Shown: positions 52,503 to 61,659 of the stretch, in pieces | Position numbering within the stretch: the first letter of the stretch is position 1 | Layout of the letters: the number at the start of each line of letters is the position of its first letter | DNA from: Actinoplanes sp. TBRC 11911 | Lineage (GTDB): Bacteria; Actinomycetota; Actinomycetes; Mycobacteriales; Micromonosporaceae | Assembly (NCBI RefSeq): GCF_012933445.1 | Contig: NZ_JABBNC010000033.1 | Coordinates: 55,920-119,919, forward strand | Length of the DNA: 64,000 nt | Direction of reading: 5' to 3' | The notes under the pieces: model-generated | The model's input: only the letters and a program-made list of their open reading frames with translations | Database searches by the model: none | What the model was told of the DNA's origin: nothing | Translations under genes and position numbers: made by a program

Positions 52503-54313
52503 CCAGCGCCGACGGTCCGCCGTCGGCGAGGATCTCAACCGGAGCGCTTGTGTGCGGCCCAGTAGGCGCGCATGAGGCCAGCGCCGACGGTCCGCCGTCG
52601 GCGAGGATCTCAACGACTGGTGGGGCTACTGACGGTGGCACGGGCAGACCAGCGCCGACGGTCCGCCGTCGGCGAGGATCTCAACTTAAGCTCAGCCTCG
52701 ACATGGATTTTGAGGCGGAAACCCAGCGCCGACGGTCCGCCGTCGGCGAGGATCTCAACGCTGGTCCGGAACGCCTGGCGCTCCATGAGCAGCCGCCAGC
52801 GCCGACGGTCCGCCGTCGGCGAGGATCTCAACTCCACCAACCGCTTCGCCACCGCCAAGCTCTACGGGTCCAGCGCCGACGGTCCGCCGTCGGCGAGGAT
52901 CTCAACAGCTAGGACCCCATCCCGGTCCTCAGAGGACCAGAGACCAGCGCCGACGGTCCGCTGTCGGCGAGGATCTCAACGAGATCGAGAAGAGCCCTCA
53001 GGAAACCCTGCGCCTGGCCCAGCGCCGACGGTCCGCCGTCGGCGAGGATCTCAACGCGGGCTGCGCGGTCATCAGCGCCATCTGCAACGGGCCAGCGCCG
53101 ACGGTCCGCCGTCGGCGAGGATCTCAACATCCACGCGGGGGTGCCCTGCGCGCGGAGACCGCCGTCCAGCGCCGACGGTCCGCCGTCGGCGAGGATCTCA
53201 ACGTCCTGCCGTTCAACCGCGACTTCGGGCACCTCGTCGGCGCCAGCGCCGACGGTCCGCCGTCGGCGAGGATCTCAACGACCTGGATCCCGACGTCGTT
53301 ACCGTGCGAGCGGGCCCAGCGCCGACGGTCCGCCGTCGGCGAGGATCTCAACGGGTCGTTCGCGCTGCCGCTGCTGGCCCAGTTGCAGCCAGCGCCGACG
53401 GTCCGCCGTCGGCGAGGATCTCAACGGGTCCCGGCTTGCGGATCTGGCCACCCGCATGACCAGCGCCGACGGTCCGCCGTCGGCGAGGATCTCAACAACA
53501 AGAACATCCAGCCGCTGCGGCAGATCGACACGGGCGGCCAGCGCCGACGGTCCGCCGTCGGCGAGGATCTCAACCTCGGGCAGTCATACACGGTCCCCAA
53601 TGCGTCCGTTCCAGCGCCGACGGTCCGCCGTCGGCGAGGATCTCAACAAGCGCGGCCCGCCGGCACCGTCCCGCGGGAGTGCACCGCCAGCGCCGACGGT
53701 CCCGCCGTCGGCGAGTATCTGAACCTGCACCTCGTCGCTGAACATCACGTAAGGCAGGCCCCAGCGCCGACGGACCGCCGTCGGCGAGGATCTCAACGTT
53801 GACGGCCATCGATCACTCCTTGATCTCGTAGCCAGCGCCGACGGTCCGCCGTCGGCGAGGATCTCAACGTTGTCGTCGGCGACCCCATCCTGGGGCGCGT
53901 CGGCATCCAGCGCCGACGGTCCGCCGTCGGCGAGGATCTCAACGTTGCCGGCACTGCGCATGATGTCCGCCAGGTCTCCCAGCGCCGACGGTCCGCCGTC
54001 GGCGAGGATCTCAACGCGTAGACCTTGACGGACTGGCTACCGGAGCCGCCGATCCCAGCGCCGACGGTCCGCCGTCGGCGAGGATCTCAACCTCGTGCAC
54101 GACCTGGCGCACAAGTCCGACGCCAGCGCCAGCGCCGACGGTCCGCCGTCGGCGAGGATCTCAACGCGAACCCGCGCACGTGCGGGGTCTTCCCGGCGAC
54201 GACCAGCGCCGACGGTCCGCCGTCGGCGAGGATCTCAACTGGCGGTTGTCGTCCCACCACTGGCGGAGGTGGGCGACCAGCGCCGACGGCCCGCCGTCGG
54301 CGAGGATCTCAAC
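52503..54313 (+). CRISPR. type I-C CRISPR array, 25 repeats and 24 spacers
   Basis: Repeats of 37 bases begin CCAGC and end GAGGATCTCAAC. The core is a perfect hairpin, GCCGACGG and CCGTCGGC around loop TCCG. Repeat starts: 52503, 52578, 52649, 52723, 52796, 52870, 52944, 53019, 53092, 53166, 53243, 53316, 53389, 53460, 53538, 53611, 53687, 53761, 53832, 53907, 53979, 54055, 54129, 54203, 54277. Spacers are 34-41 bases, all different. Variants: repeat 7 (one C to T), repeat 17 (extra C plus two changes near the 3' end), repeat 18 (T to A), last repeat (T to C). The hairpin suits Cas5c cleavage and a ~11-base 5' handle ending CTCAAC. Confidence 0.98.
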
Positions 54314-54435
54314 CAGGTCGACCATGGCATTGAGCTGCTCGAAGGAGTCGACCTCGGTCTTGTTGACTGAACTACTTGATGTTCCGGCGCTGCTCAGGGT
54401 GCGGGGAGGGATCTTGTTGACTACGGTCGCTGCCC

Positions 54436-55678
54436 GTGATCGAACATGGAGATCCCTGCCGGGATCTGGGGTCTTTGGTGGTGCCGCGGGTGGGGTCTCT
54501 GGCGGCGACCGGTGATCTGTGGGAGCCGTATCGGCTGTTGGATTCCTCGGGCCAGCCGGTGGCGGCCGTCGCGGCGTACTTCGGCGAGTTGCAGGCTGCC
54601 GGGCGATCGACGGCGACACAGCGCTCGTATGGGATGGCGTTGCTGCGCTGGTTCCGGTTCCTGTGGGCGGTGGAGAGCGCGTGGCGGGAAGCGACCCGGG
54701 TCGAGGCGCGGGACTTCTGCCGCTGGATCCAGATCGGACCGAAGCCGACCCGACCGCACTGGCGGGCCCCGGACCAGCCGCCGGCGGTGAAGCCCAAGCG
54801 GGTGAACGCGGTGACCGGCAAACGGCCGGCGGGTGAGAAGTACGCGCCCTCGACGGTCGCGCACTGCGAGACGGTGCTGCGAAGCTTCTACGATTTCCAC
54901 CTGGACGCCGGGACCGGGCCGTTGGTGAACCCGTTCCCGTTGGCCAGAGCCAAGCGGCCGCATGCGCACCACAACCCGATGGACCGGTTCGAGCCCCAGC
55001 GCGTCGGGTTGTTCCGGCCTCGGCAACCCAAGCGGATCCCCCGGCAGATCCCGGACGAGGTATTCAACGACCTGTTCGCACGGTTGTCCACCGACCGGGA
55101 CCGGGCCATGGTCGCGTTTTGGGTGTCGACCGGAGCTCGCGCTGCGGAGTTGCTGGGTGTGCTGCGCGGCGGCGCGGATCCGGGTCAGCAGCTGATCACG
55201 GTGGTGCGTAAGGGATCGCGGGCCAATGCAGCAGCTTCCGGCGTCGCCGGACGCTTTCGTCTGGTTGCGGCTCTACCAGCAGCACGTTCACGGCTTGGTG
55301 CCGGCGGGGGCGGACGACCCGTTGTGGTGGACGCTGCGCCGGCCGTTCCGGCCGCTGACCTATCACGCCGCCAGGGCGATGTTCGTTCGGGCGAACGCAC
55401 TGCTGGGGTCGAACTGGTCGTTGCACGACCTGCGTCACACGGCAGCGTATCGACTGGCGCGTGACCCGGATACGCCGATCACTGACGTCCAGTGGGTACT
55501 CGGCCACGCCTCGTTGACCACGACCCAGATCTATACAACCCCGACGCCAGCGGATGTCATCGACGCGGTGCTGGCCCACCATCGTCGGCGCTCCGAGCCG
55601 CAACCGCAGAGGCAGCCGGAGACGCTGGGATATCGCCCGGAAAGCCTGGACGTGTTGTTCGGCCGGAGCAAGCCGTGA
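54436..55678 (+). pseudogene. tyrosine recombinase (Tn554 TnpA-like) with a one-base frameshift
   Basis: Two adjoining frames together encode a ~413-residue recombinase. The N-terminal SAM-like domain (YFGELQAAGRSTATQRSYGM) and first catalytic Arg (STGARAAELL) are in one frame. After VVRKGSRA near 55225 the sequence QQLPASPDAFVWLRLY, HDLRHTAAYRL, LGHASLTTTQIY continues in the next frame. One extra base (A of GCCAATGCAG) accounts for the shift. It is homologous to the fragment at 36110-36589. It lies 122 bases after the CRISPR array. The stop overlaps the next gene (GTGA). Confidence 0.8.
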
Positions 55679-58065
55679 GCATCACGACGGTCCACCTGCC
55701 TGGGGCCCGAGTCTGGCAGGTCAGTAGCGAAGCCACGGCGTTGCTGGACAAGTTCCCGCCACGCCCGATCGCCGCGAGCTGGCCGATGACCCGCCAGGAC
55801 CGCACGGCCGTCGAGGACCGGCTGACGAAAGAGCCGTTCCGCGGCGACGACTCCCAGTCCCGCTGCCATCGCAAGGCGTCGTTGCAGGCCGTCCTCGACT
55901 GGCTGGAACTCTTTCCCGGCCAGAGCTGGCAGCAGCGGTGGGACGCCACCGGAGCCGGCCGCGACGGCCAGCGTGACTGGCGACTGCAAGCCGCCGACGA
56001 CCTCGCCGCAGCCGGGCTCATGGATGGGCGCCCGGGCTACGTTCGCAAAGTCCTCGGCACTGGCCTGATCCAGCTGATCGGCGGCGACTACCTGCGGCCG
56101 TCGCTGGTCTGGCTCATGGTCACCTCGTCACCGTTGCGGATCGCCAACGAGCTGGCCAAAGCCCGCGACCCCGGTGGCATTGCCGAACTGCGGACCGCCC
56201 GGCTGGCCCACACCGTCGGTGACTCGACCATGGTTCCCGCCATCGAGAAGATCGCGCTGATCATGGCGGCCAAGGGCGGCTCAGTCAGGGACGTCACGAT
56301 CGGCGACTGTCTCGAGGCCATGAAGGTCAGCCGGGAGGTGTTCCCCGGACCGACTCGACCTGGCCGGCACAGCCCGGTCTTCTATCAGCTGCTGCACACG
56401 GCCGGTCTCTTCCCCGCCGACGCGCCACCCACAGTCCGCATGTTCAGCCCCGTCTTCGCCGGCCAGATGCCCGTCGAGCAGCTCGTCGACCGCTACCAGG
56501 TGATCTGCCGACCGGTCCGGGACCTGCTGGTCGACTACCTGCGCGAACGGCAACCCGCGATCGACTACAACACGCTCACCACGCTGGCCACCACGCTGGT
56601 GCTCTGGTTCTGGAAAGATCTGGAACGTCATCACCCGGGCGTCGACTCCCTGCGGCTGAGCCCCGAGATCGCCGCAGCATGGAAACAGCGGATCCGTACC
56701 CGCGTGGTCCGCTCCCGCAGCGCCGATGGACAGATCACCGAAACCACAGTCGAACGCGACAGCGCCACCGACGCGCTGACCACCGTGCGCTGCTTCTATC
56801 TCGACCTAGCCCAATGGGCGCTCGACGACCCAGCCCGGTGGGGACCCTGGGCGGTGCCGTCCCCGATCCGCGCCACCGACATCCAGCACCGGAAAATGAA
56901 ATCCCGGCGTAAGGCCCGCATGGACCAACGCACCCGAGACCGGCTGCCCGTCCTGCCCACCCTCGTCAAGGCCGTCGACCGCGAACGCAAAAACGCCGCT
57001 GCACGCCTGGCGGCAGCCCGCAACGCCGACCCCGGCGACACCTTCACCGTCGACGGCGTCACGTTGCGGCTGCCCCGACTCGTCCGCCACTCACCGCGCA
57101 TCTGGGCCGAAGAGCTCGAGACCGGACGCCGCCGTGACCTGATCCGCGAGGAAGACAACGCGTTCTGGGCCTGGGCCGCGGTCGAAGTGTTGCGCATGAC
57201 CGGCATCCGGGTCGAGGAACTCACCGAACTGTCCCACCACAGCCTGGTCCAATACCGCACTCCGAGCACCGGCGAGCTGATCCCGTTGCTGCAGATCCCA
57301 CCGTCGAAGACCGACGAGGAACGCCTTCTGGTCATCTCACCAGAGCTGGCCGACGTGCTGTCCGCAATCGTCTGCCGGATCCGCAACCCCGACGGCAGCG
57401 TCCCGCTCGTGGTCGCCTACGACCATCACGAGAAGACCTGGAACCCGCCGATGCCCCTGCTGTTCCAGCGCACCATCGCTTTGGAAACCCGGCCAATCCC
57501 GATCACCGGGATCCGAGTCCTGGTCAGTGACGCTCTCTCCCGCACCGGACTGGCCGACAAGAGCACCGGCAAGCCGCTGGACTTCGCGCCCCACGACTTC
57601 CGTCGGATCTTCACCACCGACGCGATCATGAACGGGATGCCGCCCCACATCGCGCAACTCCTACTTGGGCACAAGGATATAAATACCACTATGGGCTATA
57701 AGGCCGTCTATCCCGAGGAGGCGATCAACGGGCATCGAGCCTTTATCGCCCGGCGGCGCGGCCTGCGACCCGGCGAAGAATACCGGCAGCCTACCGACGC
57801 GGAATGGGATGAGTTCCTCGGCCACTTTGAACGCCGCCGCCTCGCTCTCGGCGACTGCGGACGCGCCTATGGCACCAACTGTCGGGGTACGCGTGAATGT
57901 GCCCAGCGGTGTACGGCGGAATGTGCCCACGGTCCGGCTGCGGGGCAGCCTGTGGGGAAGCTCAAAGCAGCGAGTTTAGCGGTGGAGGACGCCGGTCCCC
58001 GCGGGCGACTCCTCGTAACACGCTGTCACGGATCCTGGTGCGGGTGGAGGGGTAAACCTCGCTGA
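55675..58065 (+). pseudogene. large tyrosine recombinase (TnpB-like) interrupted by a transposon
   Basis: Reading runs from GTG 55675 for 796 residues, but native sequence ends at 57879 (CGRAYGTN); the last ~60 residues are read from inserted DNA. Catalytic residues are in MTGIRVEELTEL, PHDFRRIF, LGHKDINTTMGY. The missing Cys-rich tail (CIHEHSCVRCPLL...) resumes in frame at 60388 beyond the inserted element. Since the catalytic core is intact, the truncated protein could still fold; activity without the Cys-rich tail is unknown. Confidence 0.85.
57880..57930 (+). repeat. left terminal repeats of the passenger transposon
   Basis: Outer unit GTACGCGTGAATGTGCCCA at 57887-57905 and inner unit GTACGGCGGAATGTGCCCA at 57911-57929, 24 bases apart, preceded by TGTCGGG. 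This tandem arrangement is the multiple-terminal-repeat pattern of IS21 elements. Confidence 0.8.
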
Positions 58066-58160
58066 TGTGCAGATATTTGGGGGTTGGTCGGCCGGGCGTC
58101 GGGTGTCGCCGCCGGTCTGGGCATATGTCTAGCGGCGGGGCGCCGGACGTGACCTTGTAG

Positions 58161-58916
58161 TCACGCCTGATGGACGATGGTTCCGGCCGCGATGAGGGCG
58201 TTGGCGTGTTCCTGATCTGCGTTGGTGGTGGTGACCACCATGGTGAGTGTGGAGACGGGCGCCACGAATGCCAAGGTCGTGCGTGAGAGCTTGGTGGGGT
58301 CGGCGACTGCGATGACGCGGTGGGAGGAGGCGATGATGGCGCGTTTGATCGCGGAGTCGGCGAGGTCGTAGCTGGTCAGCCCGGCGGCGGTGAGCCCGCA
58401 GCAGCCGAGGATGGCGGTGTCGAAGCGCAGTGCGGCTAGCGAGGCCTCGGCGAGCGGCCCGGTCAGGGCCAGCTCGTCGGTCCGTGGTTCGCCGCCGGGC
58501 AGCAGCAGCCGTAGCCGGGGAGCTCCTGCCAGGGCGTTCGCGGTGTGCAGCGAGAGCGGCATGACCGTGAGCCGGCGTGTGGTCAGCAGGCGGGCGACTT
58601 CCAGGCAGGTGGTGCCGCTGTCGATGACGACGGCCTCGCCGTCGGCGATGAGGTCGGCCACTGCTTGGGCGATACGACGCTTGGCGTCCCGGTTTTCCTG
58701 TGTACGCAGGGCAAACGGAGGTGCCTCGCCGCGCAGGGTGAGGCTGCGTGCGCCGCCGCGGTAGCGCTCGAGCATGCCTTGATCGGCCAGCTGTTCCAGG
58801 TCTCGGCGCACGGTCATCTCGGAGGTGCCGGTCAGCTCGGCCAGTGGGCCGACGCCGAGTTCGCCCGCCTGCTGCACCGCGTCGAGGATCTGCTGGTGGC
58901 GGTCACCGATCGTCAT
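58161..58916 (-). CDS. DeoR-family transcriptional repressor
   Basis: 251 residues from ATG 58916. The N-terminal helix-turn-helix has the DeoR signature (GVGPLAELTGTSEMTVRRDL followed by EQLADQGMLERYRGGA). The C-terminal sugar-phosphate sensor domain has DSGTTCLEVARLL and ADPTKLSRTTLAFVAP. The family usually represses an adjacent sugar-uptake or catabolic gene and is released by a phosphorylated sugar. It is divergent from the MFS gene, with an inverted repeat between them. It is cargo of the passenger transposon. A small hairpin (58148-58165) overlaps its stop. Confidence 0.9.
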   Translation of the reverse strand: MTIGDRHQQILDAVQQAGELGVGPLAELTGTSEMTVRRDLEQLADQGMLERYRGGARSLTLRGEAPPFALRTQENRDAKRRIAQAVADLIADGEAVVIDSGTTCLEVARLLTTRRLTVMPLSLHTANALAGAPRLRLLLPGGEPRTDELALTGPLAEASLAALRFDTAILGCCGLTAAGLTSYDLADSAIKRAIIASSHRVIAVADPTKLSRTTLAFVAPVSTLTMVVTTTNADQEHANALIAAGTIVHQA

Positions 58917-58949
58917 GCCGTCATTGAACCCCAACCGCTCCTCGAAGAC

Positions 58950-58982
58950 AACGTATCGAACAAAGATTGCGTTTGATACGTT
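58950..58982. promoter_or_regulatory. operator-like inverted repeat between deoR and the MFS gene
   Basis: AACGTATCGAAC (58950-58961) faces GTTTGATACGTT (58971-58982), 11 of 12 paired, separated by 9 bases. It ends eight bases before the MFS start codon and is 33 bases from the deoR start. This is the expected site for DeoR control of both genes. Confidence 0.65.
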
Positions 58983-58989
58983 CGAAGCC

Positions 58990-60216
58990 ATGTCGCCCTC
59001 GACCGCTGCCACGCCGGCCACACCGCAAGCGATCCGTGCCGCCGCCACGGCGACCTACTCGGCGTTCATCGGTCTGGGCTTCGCGTTCGCCAGTTGGGCG
59101 TCCCGGATCCCGCAGGTCCGCGATCGCCTCGACCTCGATCCGGCGGCTCTCGGCTGGGTGTTGCTCGCCGTTGCCGCTGGTTCCCTGCTGGCAATGCCGC
59201 TGTCCGGCCCGGTGGTGACCAGGATCGGCTCGACGAACGTGGTCACCGCGATGGCCGTCATGTTCGGTGCCGGCCTCACCACGGCCGCTCTCGGCTCGCT
59301 CGCCGGCGCCCTGCCGGTAGCGGCCGGCCTGTTCCTGCTCGGCTTCGCCAACGGCGCCTGGGGCGTGGCGATGAACGTGCAGGGCACGGTGGTGGAACGG
59401 CATCTCGGCCGGTCGGTCATGTCTCGCTTCCACGCCGGATTCAGCCTCGGAACGGTGGCCGGAGCACTCCTCGGTGCGGCGATGGTGGCCCTGCACGTGC
59501 CGGTCGCCGCGCATCTGATCGCCGTCGCCGCGCTGGTCGCGGTCGGCGTGGCGCGGCAGGCACGGCGATTCCTCGCCGATCACGACCCGACGGGCCTGGA
59601 CAGGTCCGAACAGGGGCCGAGGCCCGGCGCGTTGACCGCGTGGCGGGAACCGCGCACCCTGCTCGTCGGAGTGTTCGTGTTTGCCTTCGCCTTCGCCGAA
59701 GGAGTCGGCAACGACTGGATCAGCGTCGCCGCGATCGATGGATACCACGTCCCGGACGCGCTCGGTACACTCGCCTTCGCCGCATTCCTGGCCGCCATGA
59801 CCACCGGCCGCTGGTTCGGCCCGGCACTGCTGGACCGCTACGGTCGCATCACCGTCGTACGCCTTACCGCCTTCATCGGTATAGCCGGAGTCACGCTGTT
59901 CGCCTTCGCACCCACGTTCCCCGCCGCCTGCGCCGGCAGCCTGCTCTGGGGTCTCGGAGCTGCACTCGGCTTCCCGGCCGGCATGAGCGCCGGCGGCAGC
60001 GATCCACGACGCGCCGCCGCCCGCGTGAGCGTCATCGCCTCGATCGGCTCCTGGGCGATTGTCGCCGGACCGCCCACCATCGGCGTCCTCGGCAACCACC
60101 TCACCGTGCTCCACGCACTCGTTACCGTCGCCGCGCTCCTCGGCACGGCCATACTCGTGGCCGGCACGATCCATGCCCCGCACCCCAGCAGACACCCGGA
60201 TCTGCCACCCCGATAG
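58990..60216 (+). CDS. MFS transporter (YbjJ/fucose-permease-like)
   Basis: A 408-residue membrane protein with about 12 hydrophobic segments. It begins YSAFIGLGFAFASWASRIPQ, then RDRLDLDPAALGW, a pattern seen in the YbjJ-like MFS group; the FANGAWGVAMNVQG segment supports this. Substrate is unknown; the DeoR neighbour suggests a sugar or nucleoside-like compound. ATG 58990 lies right after the operator-like repeat. No enzyme gene accompanies it in the element. Confidence 0.85.
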   Translation: MSPSTAATPATPQAIRAAATATYSAFIGLGFAFASWASRIPQVRDRLDLDPAALGWVLLAVAAGSLLAMPLSGPVVTRIGSTNVVTAMAVMFGAGLTTAALGSLAGALPVAAGLFLLGFANGAWGVAMNVQGTVVERHLGRSVMSRFHAGFSLGTVAGALLGAAMVALHVPVAAHLIAVAALVAVGVARQARRFLADHDPTGLDRSEQGPRPGALTAWREPRTLLVGVFVFAFAFAEGVGNDWISVAAIDGYHVPDALGTLAFAAFLAAMTTGRWFGPALLDRYGRITVVRLTAFIGIAGVTLFAFAPTFPAACAGSLLWGLGAALGFPAGMSAGGSDPRRAAARVSVIASIGSWAIVAGPPTIGVLGNHLTVLHALVTVAALLGTAILVAGTIHAPHPSRHPDLPPR

Positions 60217-60330
60217 CCGATTCCTTACTGTCAGTAATTCCACATCGCACTCAACGCGATCCCGAATCGGTCGGCAGAGCGGCGAAGCTGGCACCCAACC
60301 GATCAGCCTCGCTCACGCGTGCGCCCCTCG

Positions 60331-60382
60331 GCTGGGCACGTTCACGTGTACTTACCTGGGCACATTCACCAGTACGCCGACA
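60331..60382 (-). repeat. right terminal repeats of the passenger transposon
   Basis: Read inward from 60382: TGTCGGCGTACTGGTGAATG, continuing GTGCCCAGG, then an inner copy GTACACGTGAACGTGCCCA ending near 60333. This mirrors the left end. Confidence 0.8.
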
Positions 60383-60387
60383 CCAAC

Positions 60388-60705
60388 TGCATCCATGAAC
60401 ACAGCTGCGTGCGTTGCCCACTCCTTCGTATCGACCCAGGCCAGCGGCACCGCCTGGTCGAGATCCGCGACAACCTCACTGCCCGCATCGCCGAGGCGGA
60501 ACGCGAAGGCTGGCTCGGCGATGCCGAAGGACTCCGCGTCAGCCTCGCCGCCGCCAAGGAGAAGCTCGCCCAGACCGACATCACCGTTCAACGCCGCACC
60601 ACGGCCGTCGAACTCGGTATGCCCGCCTTCCCCAAGATCGCAGCACGGACCATCACCGCACCCGCTCCCGGAACTGCGGGCGCCGACGCCGCTCACCTGC
60701 CATGA
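60388..60705 (+). pseudogene. displaced C-terminal tail of the interrupted large recombinase
   Basis: About 105 residues starting CIHEHSCVRCPLLRIDPGQR, then a Leu/Glu/Arg-rich coiled region (RLVEIRDNLTARIAEAEREG). It matches the tails of the recombinases at 36586-38990 and 62093-64000. It continues the frame interrupted at 57879. No own start codon is needed before the insertion. Confidence 0.85.
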
Positions 60706-60761
60706 CGCATGTCCGATTCAGGCGAAGCGACCGGACGTCGGCACCCACGGTTCATTGCCGC

Positions 60762-61187
60762 CTACATCACCAGAGCAAACGCCGCATGCGCTTCTGGACG
60801 CATGAACCAAACCGCATTAGGACCACCGCTCTTGTCGGCGCTGATGGGGTTGAGGCGCTTCTGGGCGACATAGAAGGCATTCCAGCCGAGCTTGTTTCTG
60901 CACCCCGTGACGGAGCGCGGGCTCATGCCCAGCCCAGGCGACGTGGTCTTCAACGACTTGACCAGTTGATCCCGGGTCGCACGCAGGCTCGGTTGGTCAA
61001 CGAACAACTGGATCAGAGCCCGAAACTTCTCGCTCTCGCCGAGTACAGCGTCGGCGAGGCTGGCGTCCTTCGCTCCACCCCATGGCCTCTTCCAGTAGTC
61101 GCTCTCGAACTCCCAGCCCGCACCAGGTTGCTTGCTCAATGTCTTCGCCTCCAAAGGTCGATCGATCGGGAGAAGAAGCATCGGCAA
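60762..61187 (-). CDS. hypothetical protein
   Basis: Up to 141 residues, unrecognised. Tryptophan-rich N-terminal half (WEFESDYWKRPWGGAKDASL), then helical sequence LGESEKFRALIQLFVDQPSL and a C-terminal domain with RSVTGCRNKLGWNAFYVAQK. The two-part layout resembles small accessory proteins of integrative elements, but no family is claimed. Neither the start nor a ribosome site is clear. The 300 bases around it show only IS and recombinase debris. Confidence 0.45.
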   Translation of the reverse strand: MPMLLLPIDRPLEAKTLSKQPGAGWEFESDYWKRPWGGAKDASLADAVLGESEKFRALIQLFVDQPSLRATRDQLVKSLKTTSPGLGMSPRSVTGCRNKLGWNAFYVAQKRLNPISADKSGGPNAVWFMRPEAHAAFALVM

Positions 61188-61254
61188 CCCGACTCCGAAC
61201 TTGAGGATTTCGTTGGACGAAGTTGTCGCGCTCTCCGCTCCCAGGAGGTTCGAG

Positions 61255-61383
61255 CTAGTTCAGAGAAGGAACCGGGACCAGGTGGTTGCGACGGAACCAG
61301 CCGATCTGCCCCTCGACGCCGCCTTTCTCATGGGCGCCCTGCAAACCTGGCTGGCAGTAGAACGGGTCGACCGTGAATTCTCT
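61255..61383 (-). pseudogene. IS21-family IstA transposase remnant
   Basis: About 42 residues (FTVDPFYCQPGLQGAHEKGG, then VEGQIGWFRRNHLVPVP) match the conserved HEKGGVE block of IstA, just after the DDE core. The rest of istA and istB is absent, and the frame upstream is unrelated. It shows that an IS21 element once lay here, close to the IS21-like passenger transposon. Confidence 0.75.
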
Positions 61384-61387
61384 GAAC

Positions 61388-61624
61388 CTACTTCCGAGCC
61401 GTACTCGTGGCCACGATCTCGATGACGTCTCGCAGAGGTGTTTCTGCCTTCCCAAGCAGCGCACGCGTGATCGCGATCGCCTGGATGATGCCGACATTGC
61501 GCTCGGCCAGGAAGGTTTGGACCGCGTCCATCCCGTTGTTCTCGAGTATGGGGCGGCACTGTTCGACCAGCGCGGTCCAGTGTGCGGCATCTTCGGGGCT
61601 CAGGCCGATGACGTCGTCGAACAC
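61388..61624 (-). CDS. small hypothetical helical protein
   Basis: 78 residues, GTG start with an AAAGGAGAGG ribosome site. Helical and soluble (LSPEDAAHWTALVEQCRPIL, NVGIIQAIAITRALLGKAET). Not recognised. It follows the 148-residue gene by 35 bases on the same strand, so the two probably form an operon. Confidence 0.6.
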   Translation of the reverse strand: MFDDVIGLSPEDAAHWTALVEQCRPILENNGMDAVQTFLAERNVGIIQAIAITRALLGKAETPLRDVIEIVATSTARK

Positions 61625-61659
61625 GACCTCTCCTTTCCGTTCTGACCGGTGGGATGTAC

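Larger units (their letters stand above)
57880..60382. mobile_element. IS21-like passenger transposon carrying deoR and an MFS gene, no transposase
   Basis: The element starts TGTCGGGGTAC and ends with the inverse of TGTCGGCGTAC. The two ends match for about 27 bases with three differences. Each end has a second inner copy of the unit GAA(T/C)GTGCCCA, i.e. multiple terminal repeats as in IS21. It is flanked by a 5-base target duplication CCAAC (57875-57879 and 60383-60387). Removing it restores the recombinase reading frame (GTN-CIHEH). Only the divergent deoR and MFS genes lie inside, so transposition must rely on an IstAB in trans. Confidence 0.85.

Noticed and set aside
52503..54313. Assignment of the array to type I-B because of 37-base repeats
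   Set aside because: The linked genes are cas5c, csd1 and csd2 with no cas6, which define type I-C.
52374..54370. Several open frames of 75-295 residues across the array on both strands
   Set aside because: They translate the repeat over and over (for example RRRSAVGEDLN), so they are products of the CRISPR repeats.
55220..55230. Programmed frameshifting to make the small recombinase
   Set aside because: No slippery heptamer, pseudoknot or conserved stop is visible. A simple one-base insertion explains the data.
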